From positions 1,244,501-1,308,500 of the forward strand of contig JALECJ010000258.1 of assembly GCA_023515745.1 (NCBI GenBank): DNA of 64,000 bases, given 5' to 3'. The DNA is from Amoeboaphelidium protococcarum. Taxonomy: Eukaryota; Aphelidiomycota; Aphelidea. This document shows, one piece after another, positions 22,168 through 34,370 of this stretch (within the stretch, counting starts at the first letter, position 1; each line of letters opens with the position of its first letter). The notes beneath the pieces are model-generated. The model was not told where the DNA came from and did no database searches. It saw nothing but the letters and a program-made list of their open reading frames with translations. Made by a program: the position numbers and the translations under genes.

Positions 22168-24933
22168 TCACATGTTTAATAGTTACTTGACCGTGACTTT
22201 ACGTCTGACAGCATTGCTAAAGCCGTCATGAAATCTGTATTTCACTTAATTCCTGGAAGCCTGATATATTGGAGAACTCTCAGGCTAATTATCGTCAGCT
22301 TTCCTGATAACGCGACCAAAGAAGTCCTTCTTCAGCACATGACTGCTGCTGCCACTGATAGAGAGAGCATTGTTGACACCAGTCTTCTTTTAAACAGCTG
22401 GAGCTCTTACAGGACTGACAGTGGGATCAGAATCGTTTCCAGTAATTTTCAAATCATTAATCTCTTTAGCAATGAGTTAACGCACAGCAAAGTTGGTTGG
22501 CAGAGCGCACGGATTGGATAGACCATCAAATTTACATACAGTATCAATTTGTGGCTCAATTGTCGATACAAAAGTTCCGTTATCATTCTTCTACTACTTC
22601 AAATTGAGACCGAGATACAAGAGTAAAGAAGCAACTCGTCTGAGTTGGGACAGTTCATCTTAACGAAGCAAAGACACATTGACTCCACGAACGTTCACAG
22701 CCAGGCACTTCAAAGCATAATACAAGTATTCAGTCACAAATCTCTGATGATCAATGTATGATGACTTGCACTTGGACTGATATGATGCGGTGTTTGATTG
22801 AAAAGTAGACATATTAGCAACCGCCGTCTTACGTAGTTCAAGCAATAGGCGAGGAAATTCAAACTACGGCTTATCTAATGAGAACTGAGATGATGCGCGC
22901 AGACTATCATAATAGATGTCATTCATGGAGCAATATAACTAGTACGCCTTGACTGGGTAATGAGAATATGCAGCCAATCCTTCTGATGCCTTGGAACTAT
23001 AAGTTCTAGCATTAATCTAGTCATAAAGCCAAGTGAACTCATTCACCTTCATCAAGTTTGAACCCCATCCCATCAAATCTCTGTACCTGACACTAGGCGC
23101 ATACTGAAAGCAACCATTCATCACCATATCAATGTCATCTAATTGAAACAAAAGACCCTGCAAGTTATTATCAGCTGAGCTCTTCTTTTAATTGCAAAAC
23201 ACAGAATCCCAAACCTTGAAAATAGAAGGCTATCTATCTTTAATAGAGATCTAATCAGCGTTAGATTTCGAAGACTTAGCATCTGGTGCACCCGACTGAT
23301 TTATGCCAGTTTTAGCATTAGAGTGTTGAAAGTCTATCCAATTCAATACTGATCGAACATCCCCATCGAACATCGCCGTCAATTAAGTCAGAGTTCTCTT
23401 GTCCAACTAAAGGGAATCCTCCTTATTGACTATTAATTACAGGCGACGCACAACCTGATGAACTGATGGCTCTTTCACTTGGTAGTGCTGTACAAAAGAC
23501 TTAAAGCTTTTCAAAGCAGGTGCATAAGCATCATTACATATACAAATTATAGGTCTGAGTAGTTTTTGGTACTTCTTCTCTCCACTCATATTACCATTTC
23601 TTTTCACAATCAGTTGTCCCTCCTGATCATCGGATACACCATTGACATCCTGATGAAATTTTGACAATTTGGCACTTGTCTACACCATCCTAAAGGAATT
23701 ATAATCCTCCTTGCACAATTTAATCAGAAAAGACAACAAACTCTTATCACCTCCACCTAGTGCACCATCAATCTCATCTAGAATTAAAAGGTTCGGTTTA
23801 CTAGAATTAATGCTAGACTTACTCTGCAGAGCATTCATTATTTTCTACTACAACGCCTCTCCAGACCTCTCATCACTTGCATTAACTTCAATGACATTGT
23901 ATCCACATTACTTGGCTATTACATGCGCAAGAGTTGTTTTACCCAATCCAGCTCTACCTGACAACATGAGTATCTTCTTCTCAGGTCTCTGCAGCTTGTC
24001 TTGATATGCAAATTATGAAGTATGTCGCATTTACTAATGGTCTTTGTTATTCGGAGTCTACAACAGTGACTTGTTTTACTTTTTAAATACGCAAAAGTCC
24101 CACTATTTCAACCAAGACATGCACTGCGAATTGACCCATTCGTCCGTCACTAGATCCATATAGCTCTATGGGCGATATTTGTCAGTAAGCAGTCGTTATT
24201 GAGACTGCTACTCAATACCATTATCTGCTTTTAATTTTTACTATAAACCAGTTTCAACTCTAAGCAAGTCTTAATGTCTTTATTCTGCTTCGACTTGAGT
24301 TGTCAAGTGGTAGATTGATGAGGATAGCAACTACTATTGACTAGCATTGATCTTCTTTGACAATATATTCTTCTACTATCGCAGCAGATCTAAAGGAAAA
24401 TACAACTTTCCTCCATCGGACGACTTTGATATTATAAAGGAACCAGACTCTGGAATTTAGGAAAATCTCTAATCAACGTTAGCTGAACTCTGTTAAATCT
24501 TACCATCGATAGTTGAGGGCAAAGACACGGCTAATGAATCGGTAACAAGTCCATGAGCATTCGTTGATACTTTCTTCTTATCACCCAGAGCAGTATACTA
24601 GACATCCAGCTGAGTTTAAGTATTAACAACAGTCAGAGGTTACAAAATAGCAGTCTCGGTAGTAGGTACAAAAGCAGCGGGAACGTCACCCAGAGCAATC
24701 TTCTTCTTGAGTTGAGCAAATGGATTATTATTAGAGAAAGATATCGCCATTACAGCATCAGACTCTTCAGCCAAACGCTTCCTGGACCCACCAGCACTTT
24801 GACGTACACACGGAGATGATGGCTGATGATTTGACTGAAAGACAGAACCACCAATCTCAGATCCATCCAACACTTCCATCTCCAGCAAATCCATATTCTC
24901 CTTCTCCCACTAATCGATATCGTTATCATCCAT
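22168..24933 (-). CDS. CTF18: Chromosome transmission fidelity protein 18 (CTF18-RFC clamp loader subunit)
   Basis: An intronless gene of 921 residues. The AAA+ domain carries Walker A GRAGLGKTT (326-334), Walker B LLILDEIDGA, and RPIICICNDAYAPAL, matching sensor-1 sequences of RFC-like loaders. The conserved segment just before it, WVNSQCMSWLKQWD, is typical of CTF18. The C-terminus has KKDFFGRVIRK and VKYRFHDGFSNAVRRKVT, which are diagnostic of CTF18 and bind CTF8/DCC1. With RFC2-5 it loads PCNA for leading-strand replication and cohesion. The N-terminal 300 residues are polar and Gln-rich. Two ACGCGT hexamers lie about 200 and 265 bp upstream; in yeasts this hexamer is the MBF site of G1/S genes. 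Confidence 0.95.
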
Positions 24934-25128
24934 CTTCTTCGTTAGAAAACTTACTTACTGAAAGTGTAAGACAATCGATAAGAATTCACTGTATGAACCA
25001 ACTTCAAGTACTATCAAGCGGATAAGGTTCCACTGGACAGTACGGTGGAGGAGAGAGAGAAAAGCGCGACAGAAACATAAAGGATCTGAAACAAGCGTTG
25101 CAGCAGGATTCTGAAACAGACTTGAGGA

Positions 25129-25134
25129 ACGCGT
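25129..25134. promoter_or_regulatory. ACGCGT hexamer upstream of CTF18 (MCB-like)
   Basis: Palindromic ACGCGT, 196 bp upstream of the CTF18 start. In yeasts this hexamer is the MluI cell-cycle box bound by MBF at replication genes. Function here is inferred from motif and context only. Confidence 0.4.
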
Positions 25135-25196
25135 CTCTAACTATGAGTAAAAAAAAAGATGTACAGTACAGAAGTGTCTCTTGTGGAGCAAAGGCA

Positions 25197-25202
25197 ACGC
25201 GT
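25197..25202. promoter_or_regulatory. Second ACGCGT hexamer upstream of CTF18 (MCB-like)
   Basis: The second copy of the hexamer lies 68 bp further upstream. Two copies within 75 bp ahead of a replication gene fit G1/S-type control, which is unproven in this organism. Confidence 0.4.
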
Positions 25203-25429
25203 TACACTGTAAGAAACTCCATAAGAACAATTGTCCGTCCACCTACCACTTCTGCGCCTTGAAAAGACAGCCAACAACTTGATAAATAACGGGTGAAACG
25301 ATAACTGAAAAAGGTAAGAATAATGATATATTAAGAGGTAATAACTCTATTGATCTTGATTTTTATACAACTCGACTACACATCGCGTCACATTTCTTTT
25401 ATCTTCTACTATATACAATACAATTGCAG

Positions 25430-25431
<2 letters not shown>

Positions 25432-25472
<41 letters not shown>
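25432..25472. repeat. (AC)n microsatellite
   Basis: About 20 uninterrupted AC dinucleotides just beyond the 3' end of the kinase gene. It is likely length-polymorphic. Confidence 0.97.
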
Positions 25473-25474
<2 letters not shown>

Positions 25475-25546
25475 AAACACCATTCAAGGCTATCAAGAGA
25501 CTAGATCAGCAGCACATTTCCCCAACCTTCATCAAGTCAGTGTCAC

Positions 25547-27214
25547 TCACTAGGCACCTGAATGACCAAACCATGGATGTGACAGTACCTGGTCGATACT
25601 CGGTCTATGTACTGGATCACAACAGAGCATCCACTGCACTAAATCTCGCACCAGAGTCTGAGGGAAACCAGTATCAGAGCTGACTTCAAATACACAAGGA
25701 CCATTGGGGACGTAATGTGCCTCATCGAAATTGTCCGGTAAGTCTCCATAATTCATCTCATACAACATCATGCCCATCGCATAAATGTCAGCCTCAGGAC
25801 CAATAAAGGTCATACCAGACCGTACCTCGGGCGGAGAGAAGATTGGTGTGCCATAAGATTTAAACGGACGTATTCCGGGATTCTCAATAGGAGTTTGATA
25901 GAACGCAGCATGTCCAAAGTCTATAAGCTTCGCTGTGAGGTCAGCATCAACCAGAACGTTCTCATCCTTCAGATCCTTGTGCGTAATACCACAGTGATGG
26001 AGTGAGGCAACAGACTCTGCAATCTAGTAGAAAATTCTCTTCTGTACCGGCTAAGGCAGCACAGGACCACGATGTCGACCGCGGCGACAAGTCTTACTAA
26101 AGCCACCACAGACTCTCAACAGGCCAGCTAGACTTTAATCATTACCATAACGAGGGATAATCACACGCTACTCAGGCATGTTCGACTAGCCAGACTTGAG
26201 CACTAGACGATCAAACTCGGAGATCCTAGAGGCAGACAGAGATGTTGGCATCTTATGATTCGGCAAGAACAACCTAGTCAATACAGCAGGCAGCTTAGTC
26301 AGCGGATCCAAAGACTCTCTATTCCAAGCATAACCACCACACTCAGTCACCAGGAACCAGCATTCATTGCCCTCCCAGGAATCAATGTACTTGATAATGT
26401 TCAAATGCTGAGGAGCGTACTTCAACAGAGCAATCTCAAGGCAACTAGGCTCTCCCGTACGAGGATCCTTACACAATCTAGAACTATGAATCTGGCTTTT
26501 ACGCATAATCTTAATGGCAACCTTCTATCCATCAGAACGTCTGATGCCCTGGACAACTATACCAAACGTTCCATAGCCAAGCAGCATTGTCAAACAGTAG
26601 TCATTGAGATGACGATCTGAGATGATACACCGGGCTAGTAGAGCTTTAGCTTCATCTACACATCTCCTTTCATGCTTGGCATCTTCATCTTCCTCTTCAA
26701 CATCAGCAGCGGCGGCACTATCAAACATGGAATCTCTGTTGTATGTGGCATCATGAGCACTCGGCATAGCTTAAGACTACTGCTACTACTACATCTGCGT
26801 ATTGTCAGTCAATGGGCCAACATGAAATATAGTCTTGGGAGTGGATGGCATGTCATTTTCAGCCGAGAGATCCAAAATCTATTGCCAATCCTAGCGATCA
26901 TTCAGTGAAGGGAAGCGAGGCAAATCTTTAGGCGTTCGCTGTGTGGACTCATCAGACTCGGTGATGGACATGTGCAAGGACGGCAGAGTGAGACCAGAAG
27001 CATCAGACAAGGTTCGCTGTCGAATCTCTTCTTCTGAGGACGGCGATACCAGGGATTGGGTAGACTACTTGGGGGACTCCACCATGCTGGACAGGGACGG
27101 CACTTGATATGTGGGACCATTCAGGGCTTGCTGGAAGCTGTCAACATTATCATCGTCGGAGGTTTACGGTGGCGAGGTACGACTGTCGGAGGACTGACCT
27201 GCTGCGCCTTTCAT
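25547..27214 (-). CDS. Serine/threonine protein kinase (PAS-kinase/Ran1-like)
   Basis: The frame gives 555 residues from ATG 27214 to TGA 25547. The frame stays open further upstream, with ATGs at 27250 and 27244 as alternative starts. The N-terminal 200 residues are disordered with many S/T-P sites. The kinase domain has the glycine loop GYGTFG (213-218), VAIK with Lys235, catalytic loop HKDLKDEN (Asp414, with the R of HRD replaced by K), DFG at 432-434, SPPEV in place of APE, and subdomain IX DIYAMGMMLYEM. It ends HPWFGHSGAQ. The linker between lobes is enlarged (about 100 residues with RGRHRG). HxDLKDENVLVD and LIDFG-x-A-A resemble the PASK/Psk group and fungal nutrient-signalling kinases. 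No PAS domain is seen, so subfamily is unsure. Confidence 0.88.
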
Positions 27215-28544
27215 ATATTTGGGGATCCAACTCAATTATAGCATTCTCATTTTATATTATTTTACAATTCTTCAAACTCTTATCGGTACTAAATAGGAAG
27301 GAGCAACGAGTGGAGTAGGGATAAGTAAGCGGCGGCTACACAATTAATTATGACGCAAATGTCAAGAGTCACCTTTGTTTGTTTCCCTTTGTTTGTTCGA
27401 GGACTGAAAGGCAATCGGGCCACGTCAGTCAAAGTTGCAGATAATTACGGTTGGCTTTGTGGGAATACAGTTTTGGATGAAAATGATGAGCTAAGCCTCA
27501 TTTGTCATATTGGGAACCTGCTTACGGTTATTCACCTGAAAATGATCTAATCAGGGGTCATCTTCGGGTGTCGTGAATGTGCCGGCAAGTGGGATGTACC
27601 AGTTTAACTGGACATTAACACCCTGGTATTTTGGTATGCTGCCTCATACTGGATGTTGAGTGTGATTTCCCATTTTCATATGTTTTAATTGCTTTAATTT
27701 TCAATGAAATACCACTATTGTGATGTAATTCGACTGACGCAACAACTGCGCCGCCTCATCTGTATTACTTAAGCCACCACAGAACGTCACCAGGCAATTA
27801 ACGATTTGTATGGTGATTGCATGCACTAGACACGATTTAATGGCTTTATCAATCATAAAATAAATTCACGGATTATTCTCACTGTGTTGAACTGCATTTA
27901 CTTTCACCTTGGTGATATTTTGCATTTCGGTACACGACGTCGGTGCGCAATCATCCTCGGGCGAGCCGAAGTTCGGGAAATCGCCGCGTCACCGTCGGCT
28001 GTGGAGTAATGAATCCTTCAATGACTAACATTCGGCTTAAATTCACGCCCGATAGAGAAGAAAGAAATTTCGGTGGCTGAATGGATTTATTAGTGACAAG
28101 AGTTGTTGGTAGTAGTTGGCTCTTCACAAAGCTTCACTCTTACGCATTAACAACAGACGTTTTCTGCCTTGTTCTGTACAGCGGGCACCGATGCTCTCCA
28201 CCGACCTATAGTATATACAGTATTTAGCATTGATGACCCCTTTTCTAAATTCCATTTTAAATAATAACCTTGATTGCCCATAGGCAGTGTAACCTCAGAT
28301 GATTGATTATGCAACACAAGCTTTTGATCATCAAATCGTATGTTGCTAAATCAGAACTTCTGATCAAAGTGTGCCGTTAGAGGAAACGTTACGCGCATGG
28401 CTGATTGGACAATACAGGATCACAGGTAACCTTTGAACAAGCAGCACAAGGTACTACGGTAACTTGACGATTAGCTATAGTTACTGGCGCCATGAACAGC
28501 CACTTCTCATCTTCATGCAGATTTGCTATAAAACAGGGACAACA
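27215..28544. other. Longest stretch without a confident gene (about 1.33 kb)
   Basis: This region separates divergent genes, the kinase (minus) and an unknown protein (plus). A 220-codon frame is open on the plus strand at 27350-28012 when UAR is read as Gln, but its product has no recognisable domain and shadow-like composition. A patch near 27945-28005 is GC-richer and contains two CpG-rich inverted segments. A/B boxes of tRNA genes are not evident. It may hold long regulatory sequence, a non-coding RNA or a fast-evolving gene. Confidence 0.4.
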
Positions 28545-29180
28545 ATGGACACATAGAAACCTAATAATACTATATCAACTACTTTTGATATCTGCGACAA
28601 CGATCAAGACTCTAACATGTAACTGGCTTATGCCAAAAAGCTGGATGATATACTTATCATGATGCACGAGGATGATGAATTCGATGAAGACAGTGATACT
28701 CAGCTGACAGTGTCAACAACAACCATGTCATCCAGCTTCTATCGGCGACGTCAAATGTCTAATAACTCAACGGGGGACGGCTCGGTGATGTCTGAACTCA
28801 CTCGATCAATGTCCACCGCGTCAACAGAGGCGCAGTCGTTGTGCACCTCCGATGATACAGATGACGAGCAATTCAGATTCCTCACTCTGTAGAGGAGCTA
28901 AAGTGTAAGCGGATCCCCTCTGGCTAATCCTAGAAATAAGTACGTAAAATCTTCTGATTCTGTTGAACCCGTTGTCACACTTCCTCGTCGCTCATCACAC
29001 AAGACTCATCGGCGCTAGCCCAGTATGCACTTCCACCCTCTTACTGGAGTTAGAAGACTTAGCTCTCTCGATGAAGATGTACCTCGTACTCCTATTGAAA
29101 CTACTGGAATGTATGATAGTTACTGCGCTCCTCGATCGCCCTCCATAAGTCTATTCCGAATGATTAAATCTAAAAAGTGA
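28545..29180 (+). CDS. Disordered Ser/Thr-rich protein, unknown, 211 aa
   Basis: The frame runs from ATG 28545 to TGA 29178 with in-frame TAG/TAA as Gln. The N-terminus is acidic (HEDDEFDEDSDTQLT). Basophilic phosphosite-like motifs follow: RRRQMSNNST, RRSSHKTHRRQPS, GVRRLSSLDED and RSPSISLF. The repeated R-R-x-S pattern suggests regulation by basophilic kinases (PKA/AGC type) and possible 14-3-3 binding. No globular domain is visible. It is convergent with the ANCHR-like gene, 49 bp away. Confidence 0.62.
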
Positions 29181-29229
29181 TGAAGGAGTTGATGCAACAT
29201 CCAATAGATATCTTTCATATCAATCCAAC

Positions 29230-29989
29230 TCATAGTTTAGTGCTTTAATGATCTCTCATGAATGGATCTCCAAAGTGACATTCTTTAAAACATTACATGC
29301 AATAGCAATCCCCGCCGCACGATTTACAACGTACAGAAGCATAATCGCTGCAAATAACGCATTCTTTTATAACTCTACTTCCTTTCGTCTTCTGTGTAGG
29401 ATAGCTTGATTCTGTTGATACACTTGGCTGTTGTTGCTCTTCAACAGCCTTCTGCGTGGAGGACTCAGTACCTCTGACAGTTTAGGCTTCATTGAGAACC
29501 TTCTGAACTAGTGGATCCTGTTGTAAGTTCTTAAATCGCTCCAAAAATTTAGCATCTTGATCGTTTACAATGTTTTGAGTTTCTCGCTCCAAATAAATTT
29601 ACTGATTAACCTGCGCCATGATCTAATCAACTTCTGCATCTTCATCCATTAATTTCTATTCACCAGAAACTTGCGCTCTGATCTCTTAATAAAGCTGATG
29701 TGCAACATTTCCTTAATGTCGAACAGGTGCTATTTCTGATTAAGTAGATTAATACAGATTGCGATTCCTTGCTCCTTCCTAATGAACGTACGGCCTGGCA
29801 CCAGCTATTTACTCAAATCTCTTCATTAGAGACTCTCTACATATAGATAACACACATATTTCTATCTGCTTATTAAACAGATTAAGACACTTACTCATTC
29901 ATTTCGTTAGTCTTGGCTGATTCATCTTATAATTTACTTTAGAGCTGTCTGAATCGCCTCTCTAAATCATTATCATCAGATCGGTCCAT
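29230..29989 (-). CDS. ANCHR/ZFYVE19-like protein with C-terminal B-box-type zinc finger
   Basis: Two exons, 29989-29895 and 29836-29230, with a 58-nt intron (GTAAGT...ATGTAG). The product has 233 residues. The N-terminus MDRSDDNDLERRFRQLQ matches the D-D-x-L-E-x-R-F-x-x-L short motif found in ANCHR and its fungal relatives. A central coiled-coil region is rich in Gln. The C-terminus is a Cys/His finger: CVICSDYASVRCKSCGGDC, then CMQCFKECH and DHQST, the B-box arrangement of ZFYVE19. ANCHR delays abscission via ESCRT-III/VPS4 in animals. No FYVE domain is present, as in fungal relatives. Confidence 0.65.
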
Positions 29990-30166
29990 CGCTGTTCAGA
30001 GTATTCACTTGAGAAGTAGAAAGAAGCGGATGAAACAATTGTGAAATTTAATCGTAGATTTAAGATAAAAAGTAAATTAGACAGGCAGAGTATACATTAA
30101 CTTATTTATTTCTTTGTAGAATCACATAAGATCTGACAGTGCAGAGAATGGTGAGGAGAAGTATAA

Positions 30167-30757
30167 TCAGAAATCATCGATGCCATCCACTCCGGGACCA
30201 TGAACATTCTGATTGTCTAAAAACCTATTACGCGGCGCCCAAGTGATTCTCTTCTCACGGAATTTCTCTGATGGAGCCAGCTGCCACTTACGGAGACCCC
30301 AAATGGCACCCGCGAATATAAACGCGCCTCCTATGACACAGCAACAGATGATAATGATTGTCGTTGTGCTGACTGCACCGCCACCACCTTGCTTGTTATC
30401 TTCATTCTCTCTTCTCACATTAGACGCGCCGTCAGTTGGGAATGGCACAGCATCTGAGGTCGAAGATGAGCTTGGCGATGATGACGATGGCGAGGAAGGA
30501 GATGGAGACGGAGGAGGCTGCGGAGAGGACGGAGATGGAGGCGGTTGAGATGGAGGATTATTCTACTCATCAGAAGGAGGAGGTGGTGGCGGAGGACTTG
30601 GTGAACGATCAGGAGGTGGTGGTGGGGAAGGCGAGTCTGGCGGTGGTGGTGGTGAAGGATTAGATGGTGGTGGTGCTGGATTTGTATTGTTTCTACGTTG
30701 CGCAGCCACCATAGAGACAAGCAGTATAGCCAGAAATATCCATTGTACAAATTTCAT
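30167..30757 (-). CDS. Proline-rich type I membrane protein
   Basis: The product has 196 residues. The signal peptide MKFVQWIFLAILLVSMVAAQ is followed by an extracellular Pro/Ser segment with PPPPPDSPSPPPPPDRSP-like repeats of about 80 residues. A single TM segment follows (about 120-145, TTIIIICCCVIGGAFIFAGA), then a short basic cytosolic tail. The Pro-rich stalk resembles hydroxyproline-rich wall or adhesion stalks of algae and chytrids. The DNA of the Pro/Ser tract is strongly GGT/GGA-biased on the plus strand and gives spurious open frames on both strands. The start at 30757 is the first ATG. Function unknown. Confidence 0.72.
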
Positions 30758-31142
30758 CTTCAAAATTAATCAATCTTCTGATATACGGTTGTGTTGATTA
30801 TGATAAATGTACCAGTAAATTATAAAAAATCGATTAAAAGAATGAGCCATTAACTGCCACGACTTAATCTAATGCCAGGTAACGATTGATCAAAATGGTG
30901 ACCAATCAGAGCGCTGTGATCATCTAGACGCGTGAGCATTGGCTGGCTCCACCAACGATGCTACGCTGCAAACCACGAATAGTTAAAGTCGTTGATTTCA
31001 TGATAAGGGATTGATGCTTGGCAAATGAATGATGCACCGGTCACATATTCTAGTGGAAATTTGCATGAAAATTGAGTTTCCATATATAGCCATCGCAAAA
31101 TTGCTCATCAACAGAACATTTTACTTTTTACTTTCATTTTAC
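30758..31142. other. Intergenic
   Basis: This is 385 bp between two minus-strand genes. It holds a CCAAT-type element (accaatcag, 30901-30909) and an ACGCGT at 30928-30933, about 145-175 bp upstream of the Pro-rich protein gene. No gene is visible. Confidence 0.5.
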
Positions 31143-34103
31143 TCACTCCTATTGCTTGGCATCATCAAACACAAATTTAACTTTGACAATGTATCGCATT
31201 AGAATTTGATCAACCTTATATACGATATACTCGTTATACAATAGCTCAGACTTTGCAAGCTCGTTATTTTCAACAGGAGGCCCAACCGGGCAATCGACTT
31301 CTGTCGTGGCATATTATTTGAATTCTTAGCTGGCTTTCTCCGCCGGTTAGGATGATATTTTATGAGCAAAGGATTTTAAATTCCGAGTACTACGTCTCAG
31401 CTGCTTGACTTCTTCAACTTTGGGCAGTCCATTAGTATTAATCTCACTGGCATTGGATATCTGTGTTACAGAGTTAAATTTGACTGATGACAGAGGAGCA
31501 GTCTTACCAATTCCTTTCACTGAATGTTTCCCACCTGGTAATCGCTCAATGTATTAACTCTCGGTCAATTCCAAACTTTCTCCTAATGCAACCTCAGATA
31601 ATATCAGTAGGCCTTCATCATTATCCGGGGAACAACTGCAATAATTGGCACTCTTGCTAACCATGTCCGCAAAATACACGCCCTTGCCAAACATGTAGCC
31701 AGTACTAGGCGCTTCAGGCGGCGCAATCCTGAGACCTTCACTCAAAATACCGACAAAATTTGAAGTTCTAGATCCATGCCATAACATTCGACGATTGGAT
31801 GCCAAGTCCGGACTAGACGACAGCAGAACATCATATCTACTTCTCTCTTCCGCTCTCTCAATCTCATACGCATCTAATAGCTAAAGCTTATACTCGGAAT
31901 GCGTCGGAGCATGTGTAGTTTCCAAACTTTACTTGATCAATTTGAACTCTTTACTAGACTTTCTCATAGGCTGTATTTTGGCATTTAACAGTTCAAACTG
32001 GATATCCAAAGGATCCTTATCACTATCTTACAGTTAAGCAGAAGCATTCACCTTCATCATCTTAGTGGCAACCTCAATTTCACGCAGTTGATCAAGTAAA
32101 TCTAATTTAGTTTTGATTATCTACTCGTTGTCCAAGAGAGGAGGCCTCCCAGTAAAAGTATGAGGAATAAGAGTGTAAAATTGATTCGTACACTGCTAAA
32201 TAACAGACTTTTTAGGAGATGCGGATTAGACATTATCAAGAGCGGATGCAAGTATCTCGTAACACTAAGATATCTGGCGTTATGATATCATACCAAGCGG
32301 CATCCTGTCCAGATCAATCTCCATCTCGATCAACGTTCGCTTCAGAGCGTCAATATCAAAGATCATCTTCATTAAATTCTGCACAGACTTTGGCAACTTT
32401 GACTTTGAACCGGGCTCGATCTGAGTGTTCAGTTCGATATCTCTACTCTCAGGAACAGCCAAGTCCAACGGAAACATTTTCCTGGGCTTTTTCTCAAATG
32501 CAATCTCACTCTGAAACTCATTCCCAGTCTTTTCGATATACACAGTCTTAAACAAATCTATAGCTTCATCTTTAGACGAGCAAGTAATCAAAGAGTCTCC
32601 GCCAATGTCAGTCCCAACGCGGCCCCATTTCTTATAAAGATAATAACTGGCACTACCTTGACCACCTCTCTTGCGCTTTTTAGACTAGTCTAAATTACCA
32701 ATCCAGTCTCCTTCCAATGCCTAAACTATATAGAATGTATTCTTATTAGACTATACATCAGAACTGGCAAGAACAGACGCATACACAACACCATCGGACT
32801 TTAAGATGTGATGAGACTCGTGAAGACCAGAGTCAACGTCAACTATTGTGCTTCCTTTAACTAAAACCTTACGGCTTCTATCGCCATTGCGCTCTGAAGA
32901 CTTTCTCTCAACGCTCTCATTTTACGTGACAACTTTGACTTACAAAGACTGTGTACTACTATTATCCACAATGATTCTTTCTATCGGGAGTGTCAGATTA
33001 TCAAAAGAAACCAGCTAGAGAACTTCTTCAGGAAGTTCAGCCTTGTGTAAATTGACTATACTCACAGGCATTAGATGAGAGCATGAACTCCACGCGTCAT
33101 GATGATGACATTTATATTGTTACGTGTGAGCATCATACTCCAGGCAATTATGACCACATTCTGGGCATTATTGTGGCACACCAAAACATAAAATGTCAGT
33201 GACTCTATCAACCAATCCCTGGAAGCTACCACTTAAGTTCTCTAAACCATTATGCTACAGCACCATTTAAAGTCCAGCTTTTGACAGAGCCTTTTTCAAA
33301 ATGTCTTTGACCTTCCACATGACTTCACTCTAAACTTTGAGCATACCCTGTAAATCTTTAGATTAATCCTTAAGTGAATTGGCATTTTAAGACTTTTACA
33401 AATCAGATAAATCCGCTTTAACTTGATCAGAGCCGACTTTTGCCTTATTATCGCCATTGTTGACATTAGAAAACTGATCCTTCAAAAGTTGGATATCATC
33501 GTCCGCCAGCCCTTTCCATCCTTCAAAATCTTCCACCGACTAGCATTTAGTGGGATGATGCTCTAGGAAACATTCGACATGATGCCAGGCAGGGATAGGA
33601 CCATATGGACCACCGTTATCCATCAAGAACGACAGACGCACCAAGCCTTTAGCAATATCATTCTCACATCCTCTACACTTGCTCTTACCAGACTTGGCAT
33701 ACTCCACGCGCAATCCCTCCAGCCGTCCCCTCGCTGAGCCAGTGAAACGGCCATTGTTCTCTTGAATTAATTTCCTCACACTCTCTTGATCTTTCCACCT
33801 CAATGTACTAAACTCAAACAGATTGTTCTCAGTCAGGATAAGGGCAGCATTTCTAGTCTTGAAGAAGCACTTGGGATGATACCATAGCAATTACACACCA
33901 TCAAAGAATCTACTCTGTACGGCAGCCCCAATCTTCAACTAGTCTTCCTTGATATACAAATCACACTTCTTACATGCGCCTCTCCCCGTCTACATACCAT
34001 ATATTCTATCAAGTTTGTATTCAAGTAAATATAGTAAGAAAGATAGATATACCTTTGCATACTCGCAAATAGCACTTCCTGCAGGAATATCAACTTTAGG
34101 CAT
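31143..34103 (-). CDS. PARP1: Poly(ADP-ribose) polymerase, PARP1 type
   Basis: Two exons, 34103-34053 and 33989-31143, with a 63-nt intron after codon 17. The product has 965 residues. Domains in order are zinc finger 1 (CKKC...WYHPKCF), zinc finger 2 (CRGC...WHHVECF), the PADR1/zinc-3 module ([11 protein letters not shown]...), a WGR domain ([16 protein letters not shown]), a helical PRD domain (PLGMISQRQI) and the ART catalytic domain. The H-Y-E triad is complete: His755 in LWHGSR, Tyr789 in GKGVYFAD and Glu938 in LLYNEYIVY, consistent with poly- rather than mono-ADP-ribosylation. I see no BRCT domain between zinc-3 and WGR, where animal PARP1 has one. It should act in the nucleus as a DNA-break sensor. 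Confidence 0.95.
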
Positions 34104-34370
34104 ATTATACTCAGATGGCAATCCTAAAAATACTATTGCAGTATAATCGTCTTATGAATGGTGAGGGAAGAATAGAAAGCTTTCAGCCAAATGAAGTGCG
34201 CGTTTCAGAGAACCAACTGGTCAGAGAATCGACGCGAGAAAACAGAACAAAAGTGAAACGCATTTAGATCAGTTCCAGCCGTGTGTGTAGATTACAGCTC
34301 TGGCTGCCAGCTGGGACATGTAATAAAGCATAAAATAGAGATTATTATATCAATGAGTGAGTGTGATAAT

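Larger units (their letters stand above)
24934..25546. other. Intergenic between CTF18 and a kinase gene
   Basis: This is 613 bp upstream of CTF18 (minus) and downstream of the kinase gene (minus). It contains two ACGCGT sites (annotated separately), a run of A at about 25150 and an (AC)n microsatellite. No frame looks protein-like. Confidence 0.55.

Noticed and set aside
25432-25472. Possible telomeric or CRISPR-like repeat
   Set aside because: It is a simple (AC)n microsatellite with no spacers.
30213-30663. Overlapping Glu/Gly-rich plus-strand frames
   Set aside because: They are the complement of the Pro/Ser-codon tract of the minus-strand Pro-rich membrane protein.
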